DNA of 64,000 nucleotides, taken from contig NZ_BHVZ01000001.1 in the NCBI RefSeq assembly GCF_003865035.1, forward strand, positions 930,001 to 994,000. The letters run 5' to 3'. Positions 1 through 7,304 of the stretch are shown piece by piece. The notes below the pieces were generated by a model that worked only from the letters and a program-made list of their open reading frames with translations, was not told where the DNA came from and did no database searches. The position numbers and the translations under genes are program-made. The DNA comes from Anaerotignum faecicola. Its GTDB lineage: Bacteria > Bacillota > Clostridia > Lachnospirales > Anaerotignaceae. How positions within the stretch are numbered: position 1 is the stretch's first letter; each line of letters starts with the position of its first letter.

Positions 1-346
1 GGTAGTTCCTCGCTATGCTGTTGTCGGTGTTGCGGGGCGGTAGTCGGAAGTCAGAAAAGGACGCGGGGCTTGGTCTGTCCGGCGGCGGGGCGGCTCCTTT
101 TTCGCCTGTGAGAAGTTCAACGGCTTCGGTGAAGCTCTTGCCGAAAAACTCCATGGCAAAATCAACGGGGCCGCCGCCTTTGCTCTGGCTGTGGCGATAC
201 CATTTGTTTCCCCGGACGGTCAAGCTGTCGTGCCGCTTCCAGCGGTATTCATTCCCGGCGCGGGTAAGCTGCTCGCCCTGTGATTGCAGGAAAGAAACAA
301 GGTCGGCTTGGTTGGCGTGGTCTATCTGTTCTTGGGTGTAATACAT
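1..346 (-). CDS. DUF3991/TOPRIM-type protein, N-terminal part (runs off left edge)
   Basis: Only the first 115 codons are in the window; the gene continues past position 1. The start ATG (344-346) has GAGAGG eight bases upstream. The visible part begins MYYTQEQIDHANQADLVSFL and contains a GGGPVDFAMEFFGKSF stretch, the DnaG-like primase fold of DUF3991 proteins but without zinc-binding cysteines. Such proteins are common beside MobA/MobL relaxases and are thought to help replicate transferred DNA; that role is inference. It is probably the first gene of the element's left module. Confidence 0.7.
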   Translation of the reverse strand, partial: MYYTQEQIDHANQADLVSFLQSQGEQLTRAGNEYRWKRHDSLTVRGNKWYRHSQSKGGGPVDFAMEFFGKSFTEAVELLTGEKGAAPPPDRPSPASFSDFRLPPRNTDNSIARNY

Positions 347-435
347 GGCTGATACCTCTCTTTCTGTGGTTGAATTGTTCATAGTTTTGATGTAGAATGA
401 AACCGAAAAATCGGAAGTTAGTGAGGTGCTGGATT

Positions 436-855
436 GTGAATGAAAGAGAAAGAATTATTCACTTATGGTTTGAAATGTGGCTTACAAAACAGGATTTAGG
501 TATTGATAATATTTTTGCAGAAGATGTAATTTATACTGAAAGTTGGAGTCCAAAATATAATAACCGTCAAATCGTAAAACACTGGTTTCAGGAATGGAAT
601 ACTCGTGGCAAAGTCGTTGCTTGGGAAATCAAACAATTTTTCCACAAAGGAAATCAGACGATTGTGGAGTGGTATTTCAAAAATGAAATGAACAATGGGA
701 GCATAGAGGAATTTGATGGAATTTCCCTAGTTGAATGGACAAAGGATAATAAAATAAAATCATTGAAAGAGTTTGGCTGCAATTTGAATAATTATAATCC
801 TTATGAGCATAGTGACCTGCCCGAATTTAGGGACGAAAGAGCAAGTTGGTTTTAA
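436..855 (+). CDS. NTF2-like (SnoaL-type fold) small protein, cargo gene
   Basis: I chose the GTG start at 436 because GAGGTG lies seven bases upstream; an upstream in-frame ATG at 397 has no comparable site. The product of about 139 residues has the cone-fold signature of NTF2/SnoaL-like proteins: a helical start, then EDVIYTESWSPKYNNR, HWFQEWN and a final beta-rich half with VEWTKDNKIKSLKEFGC. Members bind small molecules or act as isomerases or cyclases, but the substrate cannot be read from sequence. It is the only plus-strand gene in the first 29 kb and is clearly AT-richer than its neighbours, which suggests separate acquisition. Confidence 0.75.
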   Translation: MNERERIIHLWFEMWLTKQDLGIDNIFAEDVIYTESWSPKYNNRQIVKHWFQEWNTRGKVVAWEIKQFFHKGNQTIVEWYFKNEMNNGSIEEFDGISLVEWTKDNKIKSLKEFGCNLNNYNPYEHSDLPEFRDERASWF

Positions 856-895
856 TATTAGGAATCAATAGCGTCCATTTTATCGGAAAACATTT

Positions 896-930
896 AGGAC
901 GGACAGGCAAAGTAGCTTGCCCGTCCTTTT
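896..930. terminator. Bidirectional terminator between NTF2-like gene and mobA
   Basis: An inverted repeat pairs AGGACGG.. (896-908) with ..CCGTCCT (915-927), followed by TTTT on the plus strand. It lies 40 bases after the plus-strand gene and just past the stop of the converging relaxase gene. Confidence 0.7.
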
Positions 931-932
931 CT

Positions 933-2441
933 TTATCGCTCCTGTTCCTGCCGCTTGGTGCGGCTCTGCGTCTGCTCCGGTTGGTCGGCGCGGAGTGCAA
1001 TATCCACGCACCTGCGGATTTTTTGAAGCTCGGCAACCTCGGCGCGGGTATCTTTCAGTTTGGTATAATCGCTGTCCCTCTGCGTTTTGAGGTCAGCATA
1101 TTCCTGTTCCCATTCCGCAATAGGCAAGGTCTTTGTTCCTTTCGGCAGATTTGCATGGAGATAGCGGTTTGCCGCGTCCCATAGGGTAAGCTCGGCGCGG
1201 CGGGCTTCCGCAAACTTCTCCTGTTTTCCTTTCCAGCGGATTTGCCTATACTCGTCCTGTATGGGCTTGTAGGTTTGATAATTTCTGCCGTACTCCATGA
1301 GTTTTTGCAGTTCTTTCATGCGCTGCTCGGCGGTTTTCATTCCCTCCCGGATTGAATAGGCTTTATCGCTGACAGAGGAAAGAGAAGCGTCCAGCTCGTC
1401 AAGATTAGAGATACCATGCTCGGAAAGATAGTTGACCGCCGCCGCTATGGTTTTCAGTTCATCGGCTGTGTGCTGCTGTTGCCAACTCTGCGAATACTTC
1501 CGGCTCTTTTCTCTCTGAACGCTCAAATACTTCATCAACAGATTTGCAAGGTTGGGAGATTGCGGCGGCTGCTCTGGGGCGGTTTCCCGCGCTTTGAACA
1601 GGTCGGCAATCCATTCCTTGAGCTTCCCAATCTGCGCCCGGATTTCCCGGATAAGGCGGTTTGTCTTTTGAATACTGCGGTTCAGTTCGCCTTTCTCGGT
1701 GGCGATACCTTTCTTCTCCATCTGGCAAGCCGCCACGCCCATGTGGACGGTAGGCAGCTCGTCAATTCCTCTCTCGGCGTTGCTGCGGTGGTCGATACGC
1801 TCCGGGCTTCCGTTCCTCTCCAAAAAGTCGTTGGTATAGTCAGCCCATGCCTTGCGCCACAAGAGGGTGTTGTCCTTGTCGTTCCAGCCTGTAAGGTCAA
1901 TTTTGTGCGTCTTGTATCTGCCACTTGGCAAGCGGATACGCTCGCCGTTTTCGTCAAGGTCATATTCCTTTTTGGATTTCGCCGCCCATGCTCCGCGTTC
2001 GTCAAGGGGGCGCATAGTCAGCATGATATGACAATGGGGGTTGCCGGTGTCGGTGTCGTGGATAACAAAATCCACACACATTCCTCTGGAAACAAATTGA
2101 GAGGAACAGTATTCCCGGACAAGCCGGATCTGTTCCTCTCTGGATAATTCTATGGGGAGCGCCGCGTCAATCTCACGCGCAAGCTGGGCGTTCCCGGCTT
2201 TCTCGTAAAGCTCCACGCTGTTCCACAAGGTTGAACGGTCAGAGAATGAGGGTGGCGCGTGGGGTGGCAGCATGATTTCTGTATGGACAACGCCGCCTTT
2301 GCGGGTGTAGTCATGTGTCATTCCGTCCCATTCGTTTGTCAGCTTTTCGCCGCTTCGGTAGGCGGCTGCGGCAACGGCTGATTTGCCTTTTCCTCGGCTC
2401 ACAATGCCGATGTTCCAATGATAAATGGCTATGGGTATCAC
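933..2441 (-). CDS. MobA/MobL family relaxase
   Basis: This is the transfer relaxase of the mobilizable element. It cuts one strand at oriT and stays bound to the 5' end. The N-terminal segment AIYHWNIGIVSRGKGKSAVA followed by AAYRSGEKL is the MobA/MobL signature; the His-rich motif HDTDTGNPHCHIMLTMR (about residue 130) gives the metal-binding site. The C-terminal half is Lys/Glu-rich coiled coil. I use GTG at 2441, 502 codons; GGGAGGTG overlaps this codon, so an ATA codon nine bases downstream, in the usual family start position with six-base spacing, is also possible. The nic site lies about 205 bases upstream. It should use the ICE's T4SS in trans. Confidence 0.9.
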   Translation of the reverse strand: MIPIAIYHWNIGIVSRGKGKSAVAAAAYRSGEKLTNEWDGMTHDYTRKGGVVHTEIMLPPHAPPSFSDRSTLWNSVELYEKAGNAQLAREIDAALPIELSREEQIRLVREYCSSQFVSRGMCVDFVIHDTDTGNPHCHIMLTMRPLDERGAWAAKSKKEYDLDENGERIRLPSGRYKTHKIDLTGWNDKDNTLLWRKAWADYTNDFLERNGSPERIDHRSNAERGIDELPTVHMGVAACQMEKKGIATEKGELNRSIQKTNRLIREIRAQIGKLKEWIADLFKARETAPEQPPQSPNLANLLMKYLSVQREKSRKYSQSWQQQHTADELKTIAAAVNYLSEHGISNLDELDASLSSVSDKAYSIREGMKTAEQRMKELQKLMEYGRNYQTYKPIQDEYRQIRWKGKQEKFAEARRAELTLWDAANRYLHANLPKGTKTLPIAEWEQEYADLKTQRDSDYTKLKDTRAEVAELQKIRRCVDIALRADQPEQTQSRTKRQEQER

Positions 2442-2672
2442 CTCCCGGATAGGATAATAAAACCCGCAAAAAAGGTACAGACGCCAACGGCGGGTGTACT
2501 GTTTTTGTGGGTGTGCAGGGATAGCCGCGAAGCGGCGCAAGGGGTGCAGCCCCTTGTTGCGGCAAAGCCGCCATATCGGAGCGCGGGGAAATCTCCCTGT
2601 GCGGAGATAAGCCCTCGGCAGAGCGCACACGCCCGTAAGGGTGTATAAGTGCGCCCTTAGTTCCTAAGGGAT
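2442..2672. other. oriT-bearing intergenic region
   Basis: There is no gene here. The GC-rich stretch is dense in short inverted repeats (for example around 2473-2493 and 2630-2645) and ends with the nic motif. It separates the DUF3847 gene from mobA, the usual oriT position in MobA/MobL systems. Confidence 0.7.
2646..2657 (+). other. Predicted oriT nic site (RSF1010/MOBQ type)
   Basis: TAAGTGCGCCCT matches the well-known nic core of RSF1010-like oriT regions, in which cleavage falls between G and C of TGCG/CCCT (here 2653/2654). An imperfect hairpin (ACACGCCC, loop GTAA, GGGTGT at about 2631-2644) precedes it at the spacing seen in RSF1010. A second inverted repeat, CCCTTAG and CTAAGGG (2654-2670), overlaps it. 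Confidence 0.75.
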
Positions 2673-2969
2673 TTATTCGGCGTTCCTGCTTTCGGCTCGT
2701 TTTTTCAGATATTCCCGCGCTGGTTCACTCGTCAAGGCAAACCTAAGAAGTGCTGCGGCTTCCTCGTCGGTCATGTTCTTTGCTTTCGGCACAATGCTTT
2801 CAAAGACCGCGCCCCGGACAATAAGGCGGTGGCTGCGCGTTCTGCGTTCCTCTTTGGATAGCTTCTGACGCAACATCTTTTCTCGGTTCTCAAACTGCCG
2901 GATTTTCTTCTTTCCGTCCTCAATCTCGGCTTGCAACTCCTCGCGGGTTTTCTCTCTCGGTTTCGTCAT
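2673..2969 (-). CDS. DUF3847 family small mobilization-associated protein
   Basis: This 98-residue basic protein has a strongly predicted coiled coil over residues 8-45 (EELQAEIEDGKKKIRQFENR) and a helical C-terminal half with MTDEEAAALLRFAL. Proteins of this family sit directly upstream of MobA/MobL relaxases, in the MobC position on the other side of oriT. A role as relaxosome accessory or regulator is inferred from place and size only. The start ATG at 2969 has AAAGGAG about nine bases upstream. Confidence 0.75.
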   Translation of the reverse strand: MTKPREKTREELQAEIEDGKKKIRQFENREKMLRQKLSKEERRTRSHRLIVRGAVFESIVPKAKNMTDEEAAALLRFALTSEPAREYLKKRAESRNAE

Positions 2970-3002
2970 GGGTGTCGCTCCTTTCTGCCCGTAGGCATGG
3001 AA

Positions 3003-3031
3003 AAGGGCAGTCGATTTTCTCGGCTGCCCTT
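3003..3031 (-). terminator. Terminator after the sigma/anti-sigma operon
   Basis: The stem AAGGGCAG(t)CG / CG(g)CTGCCCTT (3003-3013 and 3021-3031) is followed on the minus strand by TTTTCC. It separates the sigma/anti-sigma pair from the mobilization genes. Confidence 0.65.
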
Positions 3032-3119
3032 GTAAAATAGAAAACTTATTTACTTTGCAAGAAGGTTTTGTTCGGATACTTTTTCATCAGAAGTATGGCT
3101 TGTTTGGGCGTGGGGCATA

Positions 3120-3968
3120 TCAGTCTGAGTTTCCGTCAAAGTCTGTGTTATGATAGTGTTCATATAACCAGTATTTTCCCTCAAACTCAACGACAATGTT
3201 ATCGCCGTACTGATAAACCGCAGCTCCTACAATATCATCATTTGCTTGGAAATTTTCTTTTGGTTCTTCCGAAGAACTAACTGTGTTTTCGATTTTTCCT
3301 AACAAATTGAAAGAACTTTTTTCATCTGCGAAGTTGGGTTGAGAGTCAACGATTTGATAAAGCGTATCATTTACATAGACCATAGGAGCAATATCTCCAG
3401 AAATGGGAACCAATGCCTTTAGCAAATCTTCTCCTGTTACACCTAATTGTGCTTCATCGCTTGCAAAAGGAATACGCAGCAGGTATTGTTGGTCTACTTC
3501 GTAAAGATATATATAAATGCCTGAGCCAACATCTTGTGTGTCACCTAAAAGAGAAAGAACATCTTCTCTTGTCATGGTCGGTGTTAGTTCTTTAATTTGC
3601 TCAGATGTTACCTGCGTCGGTGTATCGAGCGGTTCTTTGTTTTCTGGTATTAGACTAAGGATTTCTTCAGTCAACGGGTTACTTTCTCCTGCGTCAATCG
3701 TTTTTGCAGCTTCTTTTATTTCTTTATGAGAATAGTCGCTCAAATCTTCAACAGCAATGCCGAGAGAATTGAGATAATCAACCGCTGCATTATATTGAAT
3801 TATATCAACGGCAAATGCGGTCAATGGTATCATCAAGCACAAGCAAGCTGCAATAGCCCCCCACTTTACCCAAATGGGTTTTTTGGCTTTCTTCTTGTAG
3901 TTGAGAGCTTCATCGACATATTTTGTGTCAAGCTCGCTCATAGCGTCGGAAAACTTCTTTGCATTCAT
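3120..3968 (-). CDS. Membrane-anchored putative anti-sigma factor
   Basis: The 282-residue protein has a short cytoplasmic N-terminus (MNAKKFSDAMSELDTKYVDE, resembling DUF4179-type anti-sigma N-termini), one transmembrane helix at about residues 36-54, and a large extracytoplasmic domain of about 220 residues. The ATG overlaps the stop of the upstream sigma gene (ATGA), so the two are translationally coupled. That arrangement is the basis for the anti-sigma call; no catalytic motif is seen. The outer domain may sense a signal. It is AT-richer than the recombinase genes and looks like element cargo. Confidence 0.65.
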   Translation of the reverse strand: MNAKKFSDAMSELDTKYVDEALNYKKKAKKPIWVKWGAIAACLCLMIPLTAFAVDIIQYNAAVDYLNSLGIAVEDLSDYSHKEIKEAAKTIDAGESNPLTEEILSLIPENKEPLDTPTQVTSEQIKELTPTMTREDVLSLLGDTQDVGSGIYIYLYEVDQQYLLRIPFASDEAQLGVTGEDLLKALVPISGDIAPMVYVNDTLYQIVDSQPNFADEKSSFNLLGKIENTVSSSEEPKENFQANDDIVGAAVYQYGDNIVVEFEGKYWLYEHYHNTDFDGNSD

Positions 3969-4525
3969 ACGAATACCTCTCTTTCAATCAAATATTGCTT
4001 CATCTTCTCGCGGATACGGGTCAGCCGGACAGAAATGTTTTTTTCTGAAAGCCCCATAAACTCGGCTATGTCCTTATAGCTGTCGGAAAACCAATAGCGG
4101 CGCATGAAAATAACGCGGTTTTCGGTAGTCAGCGTGTCTAAAAATGCTTCAATGATACGGGCTAACTCTTTGGCTTCGATTTCTGCTTCTACTGTATTCG
4201 GGGCTGCTATACAGGCTTCAATTTCTTCCAAAGCAATCGTGTAATGGCTGCTCCGTTTGGCTGCTTCCTTTCTCCAATAGATTTTGAGTGAAATGTTCCG
4301 AACGATTTTAACAAGATAAGATAGCAGCGGGTTAGGTCGTGCCGGGGGAATGGCGTTCCATGCGCCTAAATAAGCGTCGTTTACACATTCCTCCGCGTCT
4401 TGTCTGCTGCCTACGATATGGTAGGAAAGATTGTGGCAGACCTTTCCGTATTTTATATCCAGCTCTCGTATGCCTTGTTCTGAACGTCCAAAAAACATTT
4501 CTATGATTTTTTCGTCGTCTATCAT
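3965..4525 (-). CDS. ECF-like RNA polymerase sigma factor
   Basis: The 186-residue protein contains region 2 (YHIVGSRQDAEECVNDAYLG, about residues 36-55), which binds core polymerase and the -10 element, and region 4 with a helix-turn-helix (YKDIAEFMGLSEKNISVRLT, near residue 155). This is the size and layout of extracytoplasmic-function sigma factors. GAGGCGGTGAG lies just upstream of the start. It is co-translated with the following membrane protein. Its target promoters are unknown. Confidence 0.85.
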   Translation of the reverse strand: MIDDEKIIEMFFGRSEQGIRELDIKYGKVCHNLSYHIVGSRQDAEECVNDAYLGAWNAIPPARPNPLLSYLVKIVRNISLKIYWRKEAAKRSSHYTIALEEIEACIAAPNTVEAEIEAKELARIIEAFLDTLTTENRVIFMRRYWFSDSYKDIAEFMGLSEKNISVRLTRIREKMKQYLIEREVFV

Positions 4526-4609
4526 CTCACCGCCTCCTTTCGGGCTTCACCTATGTACTACGGTTTCAGCGGCAAATACTACATCTAATCCGAAACTTTT
4601 TCAAAAAAA

Positions 4610-4924
4610 TTATAGCACATCTTTTTGAATAGGGTGTGTCAAGTTGCCGGAATGTTTCTTTGCCGCTTTGCTGGCGGCGTTCCTCCGTTCCTCGCTGTAT
4701 GGGGCGGTCAGACGGAAAGAGAAACGCCCCTTGCGGATTTCAAACTCCATGCAGCCCGTGTCCGGGTCTGCGTCGGTCTGGCGGCACTGGTCAGGGTGCT
4801 GTCCGGCGTAGGCGGCAAGCCGCTTCTTTAAGTCGGTGTTGTGGGTGCGGATATGGATAAGCGGTTCTTTCTCGTCAAACCAAATGTCGGTAGTCTTTTC
4901 CTGCTTAGTAAGCCCTGTTCTCAT
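4610..4924 (-). CDS. Conserved mobile-element protein of unknown function
   Basis: This 104-residue protein starts with KQEKTTDIWFDEKEPLIHIR and has the segments HNTDLKKRLAAYAGQHPDQC and GRFSFRLTAPYSEERR. I recall this type as a recurring but uncharacterised companion of TnpX elements and Firmicute ICEs. No membrane helix or catalytic motif is visible. GGAGAG lies upstream of the ATG at 4924. Confidence 0.6.
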   Translation of the reverse strand: MRTGLTKQEKTTDIWFDEKEPLIHIRTHNTDLKKRLAAYAGQHPDQCRQTDADPDTGCMEFEIRKGRFSFRLTAPYSEERRNAASKAAKKHSGNLTHPIQKDVL

Positions 4925-5022
4925 AAACTCTCCTTTCTGCGCCCCTGTTACGGGGTAGGGGCATTTTTCGGGTGTTTTTCCCGGCTCTTGACTTGGGGAA
5001 AATGAGGATTTTCAAATAGAAA

Positions 5023-5054
5023 CCGCCCGGACAGGGAAAGGTTCGTCAGGGCGG
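5023..5054 (-). terminator. Terminator-like hairpin downstream of tnpV
   Basis: CCGCCC (5023-5028) pairs with GGGCGG (5049-5054), followed on the minus strand by TTTCTATTTG. It lies 40 bases after the tnpV stop in an otherwise empty 170-base gap. Confidence 0.5.
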
Positions 5055-5094
5055 CTGTTATCGCAAGATTTCTGTTTTTTCCGGCTCTTGACCG

Positions 5095-5421
5095 TCAAGC
5101 ATAGATTAGCTCATATTTTACGATTTCTTCTGCCTGTGCTTTGCAAGCGTTCATCAGTCCTACCCACTTCATAGGGTCGGCGGCTTTTAATTCCTCGGTG
5201 GCTCCCGCGCTCTTGGCAAGCTCCGGCATGATAAGGTCAATCCGGCTCCGCGCTGCTGCGTCGATCTCCGCACAATGCTCATACAACTTTTCACTGGCGG
5301 CAAGGGCGGTATAGAGGTCGGGGCGGTAGCCCTCAAGATAGGATTTCCGCAAGTGTCCGTAATGTCCGATATGGGGCAATCTGGCGGGCGGGGTAGTGCC
5401 ATTGTCAATCAATCTTCTCAT
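5095..5421 (-). CDS. tnpV: TnpV-like transposon protein
   Basis: The 108-residue protein begins MRRLIDNGTTPPARLPHIGH and has a YGHLRKSYLEGYRPDLYTAL segment, the pattern of TnpV proteins encoded beside TnpX recombinases of the Tn4451/Tn5397 group. Its role is unproven; an accessory function in recombination is often assumed. The start overlaps the stop of tnpX by four bases (5418-5421), so both are made from one message. Confidence 0.8.
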   Translation of the reverse strand: MRRLIDNGTTPPARLPHIGHYGHLRKSYLEGYRPDLYTALAASEKLYEHCAEIDAAARSRIDLIMPELAKSAGATEELKAADPMKWVGLMNACKAQAEEIVKYELIYA

Positions 5422-7289
5422 GCGCTTTTTTCTCCTTTCTTGTCTGCGACAGGGGGAAGTTCATGGGGCTTTTGTTCCTGCTCCCGTTCCCGCTGTTCTC
5501 TCCATTGTCTGCGTTTTTTCTCCATATAGCGGCGGTTGTATTCGGCTTTTTTTGCTCTGCGCCGTTCCTGCTCTGCCAATGCCGCTTTTTCTTCCTCTGT
5601 CAGTACGATTTCCTCATGGGGGATTTCTACCTTGCCGACAAAGTTAAAGAAAATCTCAACCTCCTGTGTGCGGCTCGCCCCTTTTCCCTCTGCTTGGTGG
5701 ACAAGGATTTTTTCAACAAATTCATTTATCATGGCGGGGGTAAGCTCGGAAAAATCCGTATATTTTTTGACAAGGGCAAGAAATTTTTCAGCGTTGACGG
5801 TTTCCCAGCTTATACGGTCAAGCTCCTGCTCGTCTTGGGTAACGCTCTCGGTTAAACTCTCTAACTCCGCTTCAAAATCATGCAGCATTTGTTCAAAGAG
5901 CTTATCGGAAAGTCTGCCGTTTACATTGTCCTCATAGAGCTTGCGGATTAAGCGGCTCAATTCGTCGGCTCGTTTCTCGCTGCGCTGTTTTCTCTGCCGG
6001 ATTGCCTTTGCCGCTTTCGCCTGCCGCTCGCTGGAAGCAGAGCAGACCTGCTCCATAAATGCCGCTTCATTGTTCAGCGCGTAGTCGCATACTTCCTTGA
6101 TAGCTTCGAGCAGAAGCTCATTTACAACGGCTGTGCGGATAAGGTGCGTCGTGCAATATCTATCATAGTGCTGGTTGCCTAAATCATAACGGGAACAGTT
6201 GTACTCGTCGCGTTCTGGACGCTTCCTGCCGTTGGGTCGCCCCGCCCAGTCCCGCGCCAGTCCAGCCCCGCCCCTGTGGTTATACATCTTAGCCCCGCAA
6301 TCCGCGCAAAACATCAAGCCCGTTAAAGGATTTGCCGCGCCTATGGTGTCCGTCCGGCGTATTGTTTTTCGTAAGCTCTGGACGCGCTCCCATGTTTCCT
6401 TGTCAATAATGGCTTCCTGCGTATTTTCAAAAATGACTAAATCCTCTTTGGGTGTCGTTCTGGAGCGTTTGTCTTTGTAGCTTTCTTTATAGGTACGGAA
6501 GTTTACTGTATGCCCCATATACTCCGGCTTGGACAGAATATCGGCAACTGTGCCGCCGCGCCATGTGTACCGTTCAGCGGGGTTAAAATTAGACTGATGT
6601 TTCCCCACGCCGCGCTGTGCAAGGTAATAGGACGGCCTTTCAACCTTTTCCAAAGCAAGGATACGGGCAATTTCATACGGACCTTTGCTCTCCAACGCCA
6701 TGCGGTAAATCCGGCGTACTACCTCGGCGGCTTCCTCGTCGATAATCCAGTGGTCTTTGTCGTTGGGGTCTTTCTTATAGCCATAGATACAATGGCTGTT
6801 TGTATGCTTGCCGGACATTCCTCTTGCGCGGAGAACGCTTGTTATTTTTCGGCTGCTGTCACGCACATACCATTCGTTCATAATGTTCAAAAACGGGGCA
6901 AACTCGCTGCTTTCGCGCTTGTCGCTGTCAACTCCGTTTGCTATGGCAATAAAACGGACGCCCCGCTCCTTGAACATGACTTCTGTGTAAAATCCCACTT
7001 GCAGATAATCTCTGCCGACACGACTTAAATCCTTTACCAGTACATAGCCGATTTCGCCGCTTTCAATTCCCGCAATCATGCGTTTCCAGTTCGGACGCTC
7101 GAAGTTTGCCCCAGACCAGCCGTCATCGGTAAAGTGGACGCAATTCGTAAAGCCATGTTCCCTTGCATAATCTTCAAGCAGCTTCTTTTGATTGATTATG
7201 CTGTTGCTGTCGCCTGTGAGGTCGTCGTCGCGGCTCAACCTCTCATATAATGCGGTTATTTTGCCTTTATCGGTTTTCCTTGCTTTCAT
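5418..7289 (-). CDS. tnpX: Large serine recombinase, TnpX-like
   Basis: The 623-residue protein excises and inserts the element. The resolvase domain carries the catalytic Ser in YERLSRDD (Ser19) and the family motifs GWSGANFERP, LVKDLSRVGRDYLQ and FAPFLNIMNEWYVRD. The recombinase domain follows, then a zinc ribbon (CADCGAKMYNHRG, YNCSRYDLG, about residues 330-385), a coiled coil at about 430-490 and a Lys/Glu-rich tail. AAAGGAG precedes the ATG at 7289. It sits right at the element end, with about 55 bases to the topB junction. The protein looks intact. Confidence 0.92.
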   Translation of the reverse strand: MKARKTDKGKITALYERLSRDDDLTGDSNSIINQKKLLEDYAREHGFTNCVHFTDDGWSGANFERPNWKRMIAGIESGEIGYVLVKDLSRVGRDYLQVGFYTEVMFKERGVRFIAIANGVDSDKRESSEFAPFLNIMNEWYVRDSSRKITSVLRARGMSGKHTNSHCIYGYKKDPNDKDHWIIDEEAAEVVRRIYRMALESKGPYEIARILALEKVERPSYYLAQRGVGKHQSNFNPAERYTWRGGTVADILSKPEYMGHTVNFRTYKESYKDKRSRTTPKEDLVIFENTQEAIIDKETWERVQSLRKTIRRTDTIGAANPLTGLMFCADCGAKMYNHRGGAGLARDWAGRPNGRKRPERDEYNCSRYDLGNQHYDRYCTTHLIRTAVVNELLLEAIKEVCDYALNNEAAFMEQVCSASSERQAKAAKAIRQRKQRSEKRADELSRLIRKLYEDNVNGRLSDKLFEQMLHDFEAELESLTESVTQDEQELDRISWETVNAEKFLALVKKYTDFSELTPAMINEFVEKILVHQAEGKGASRTQEVEIFFNFVGKVEIPHEEIVLTEEEKAALAEQERRRAKKAEYNRRYMEKKRRQWREQREREQEQKPHELPPVADKKGEKSA

Positions 7290-7304
7290 TAAGACATCTC
7301 CTTT

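Noticed and set aside
397-435. Upstream ATG at 397 as start of the NTF2-like gene
   Set aside because: The extra 13 residues are basic and unlike the family, and the good ribosome site (GAGGTG) lies before the GTG at 436.
1416-2147. Long plus-strand frame of 243 codons inside the relaxase gene
   Set aside because: It is antisense to a strongly conserved MobA/MobL protein, has no ribosome site and shows no family features.
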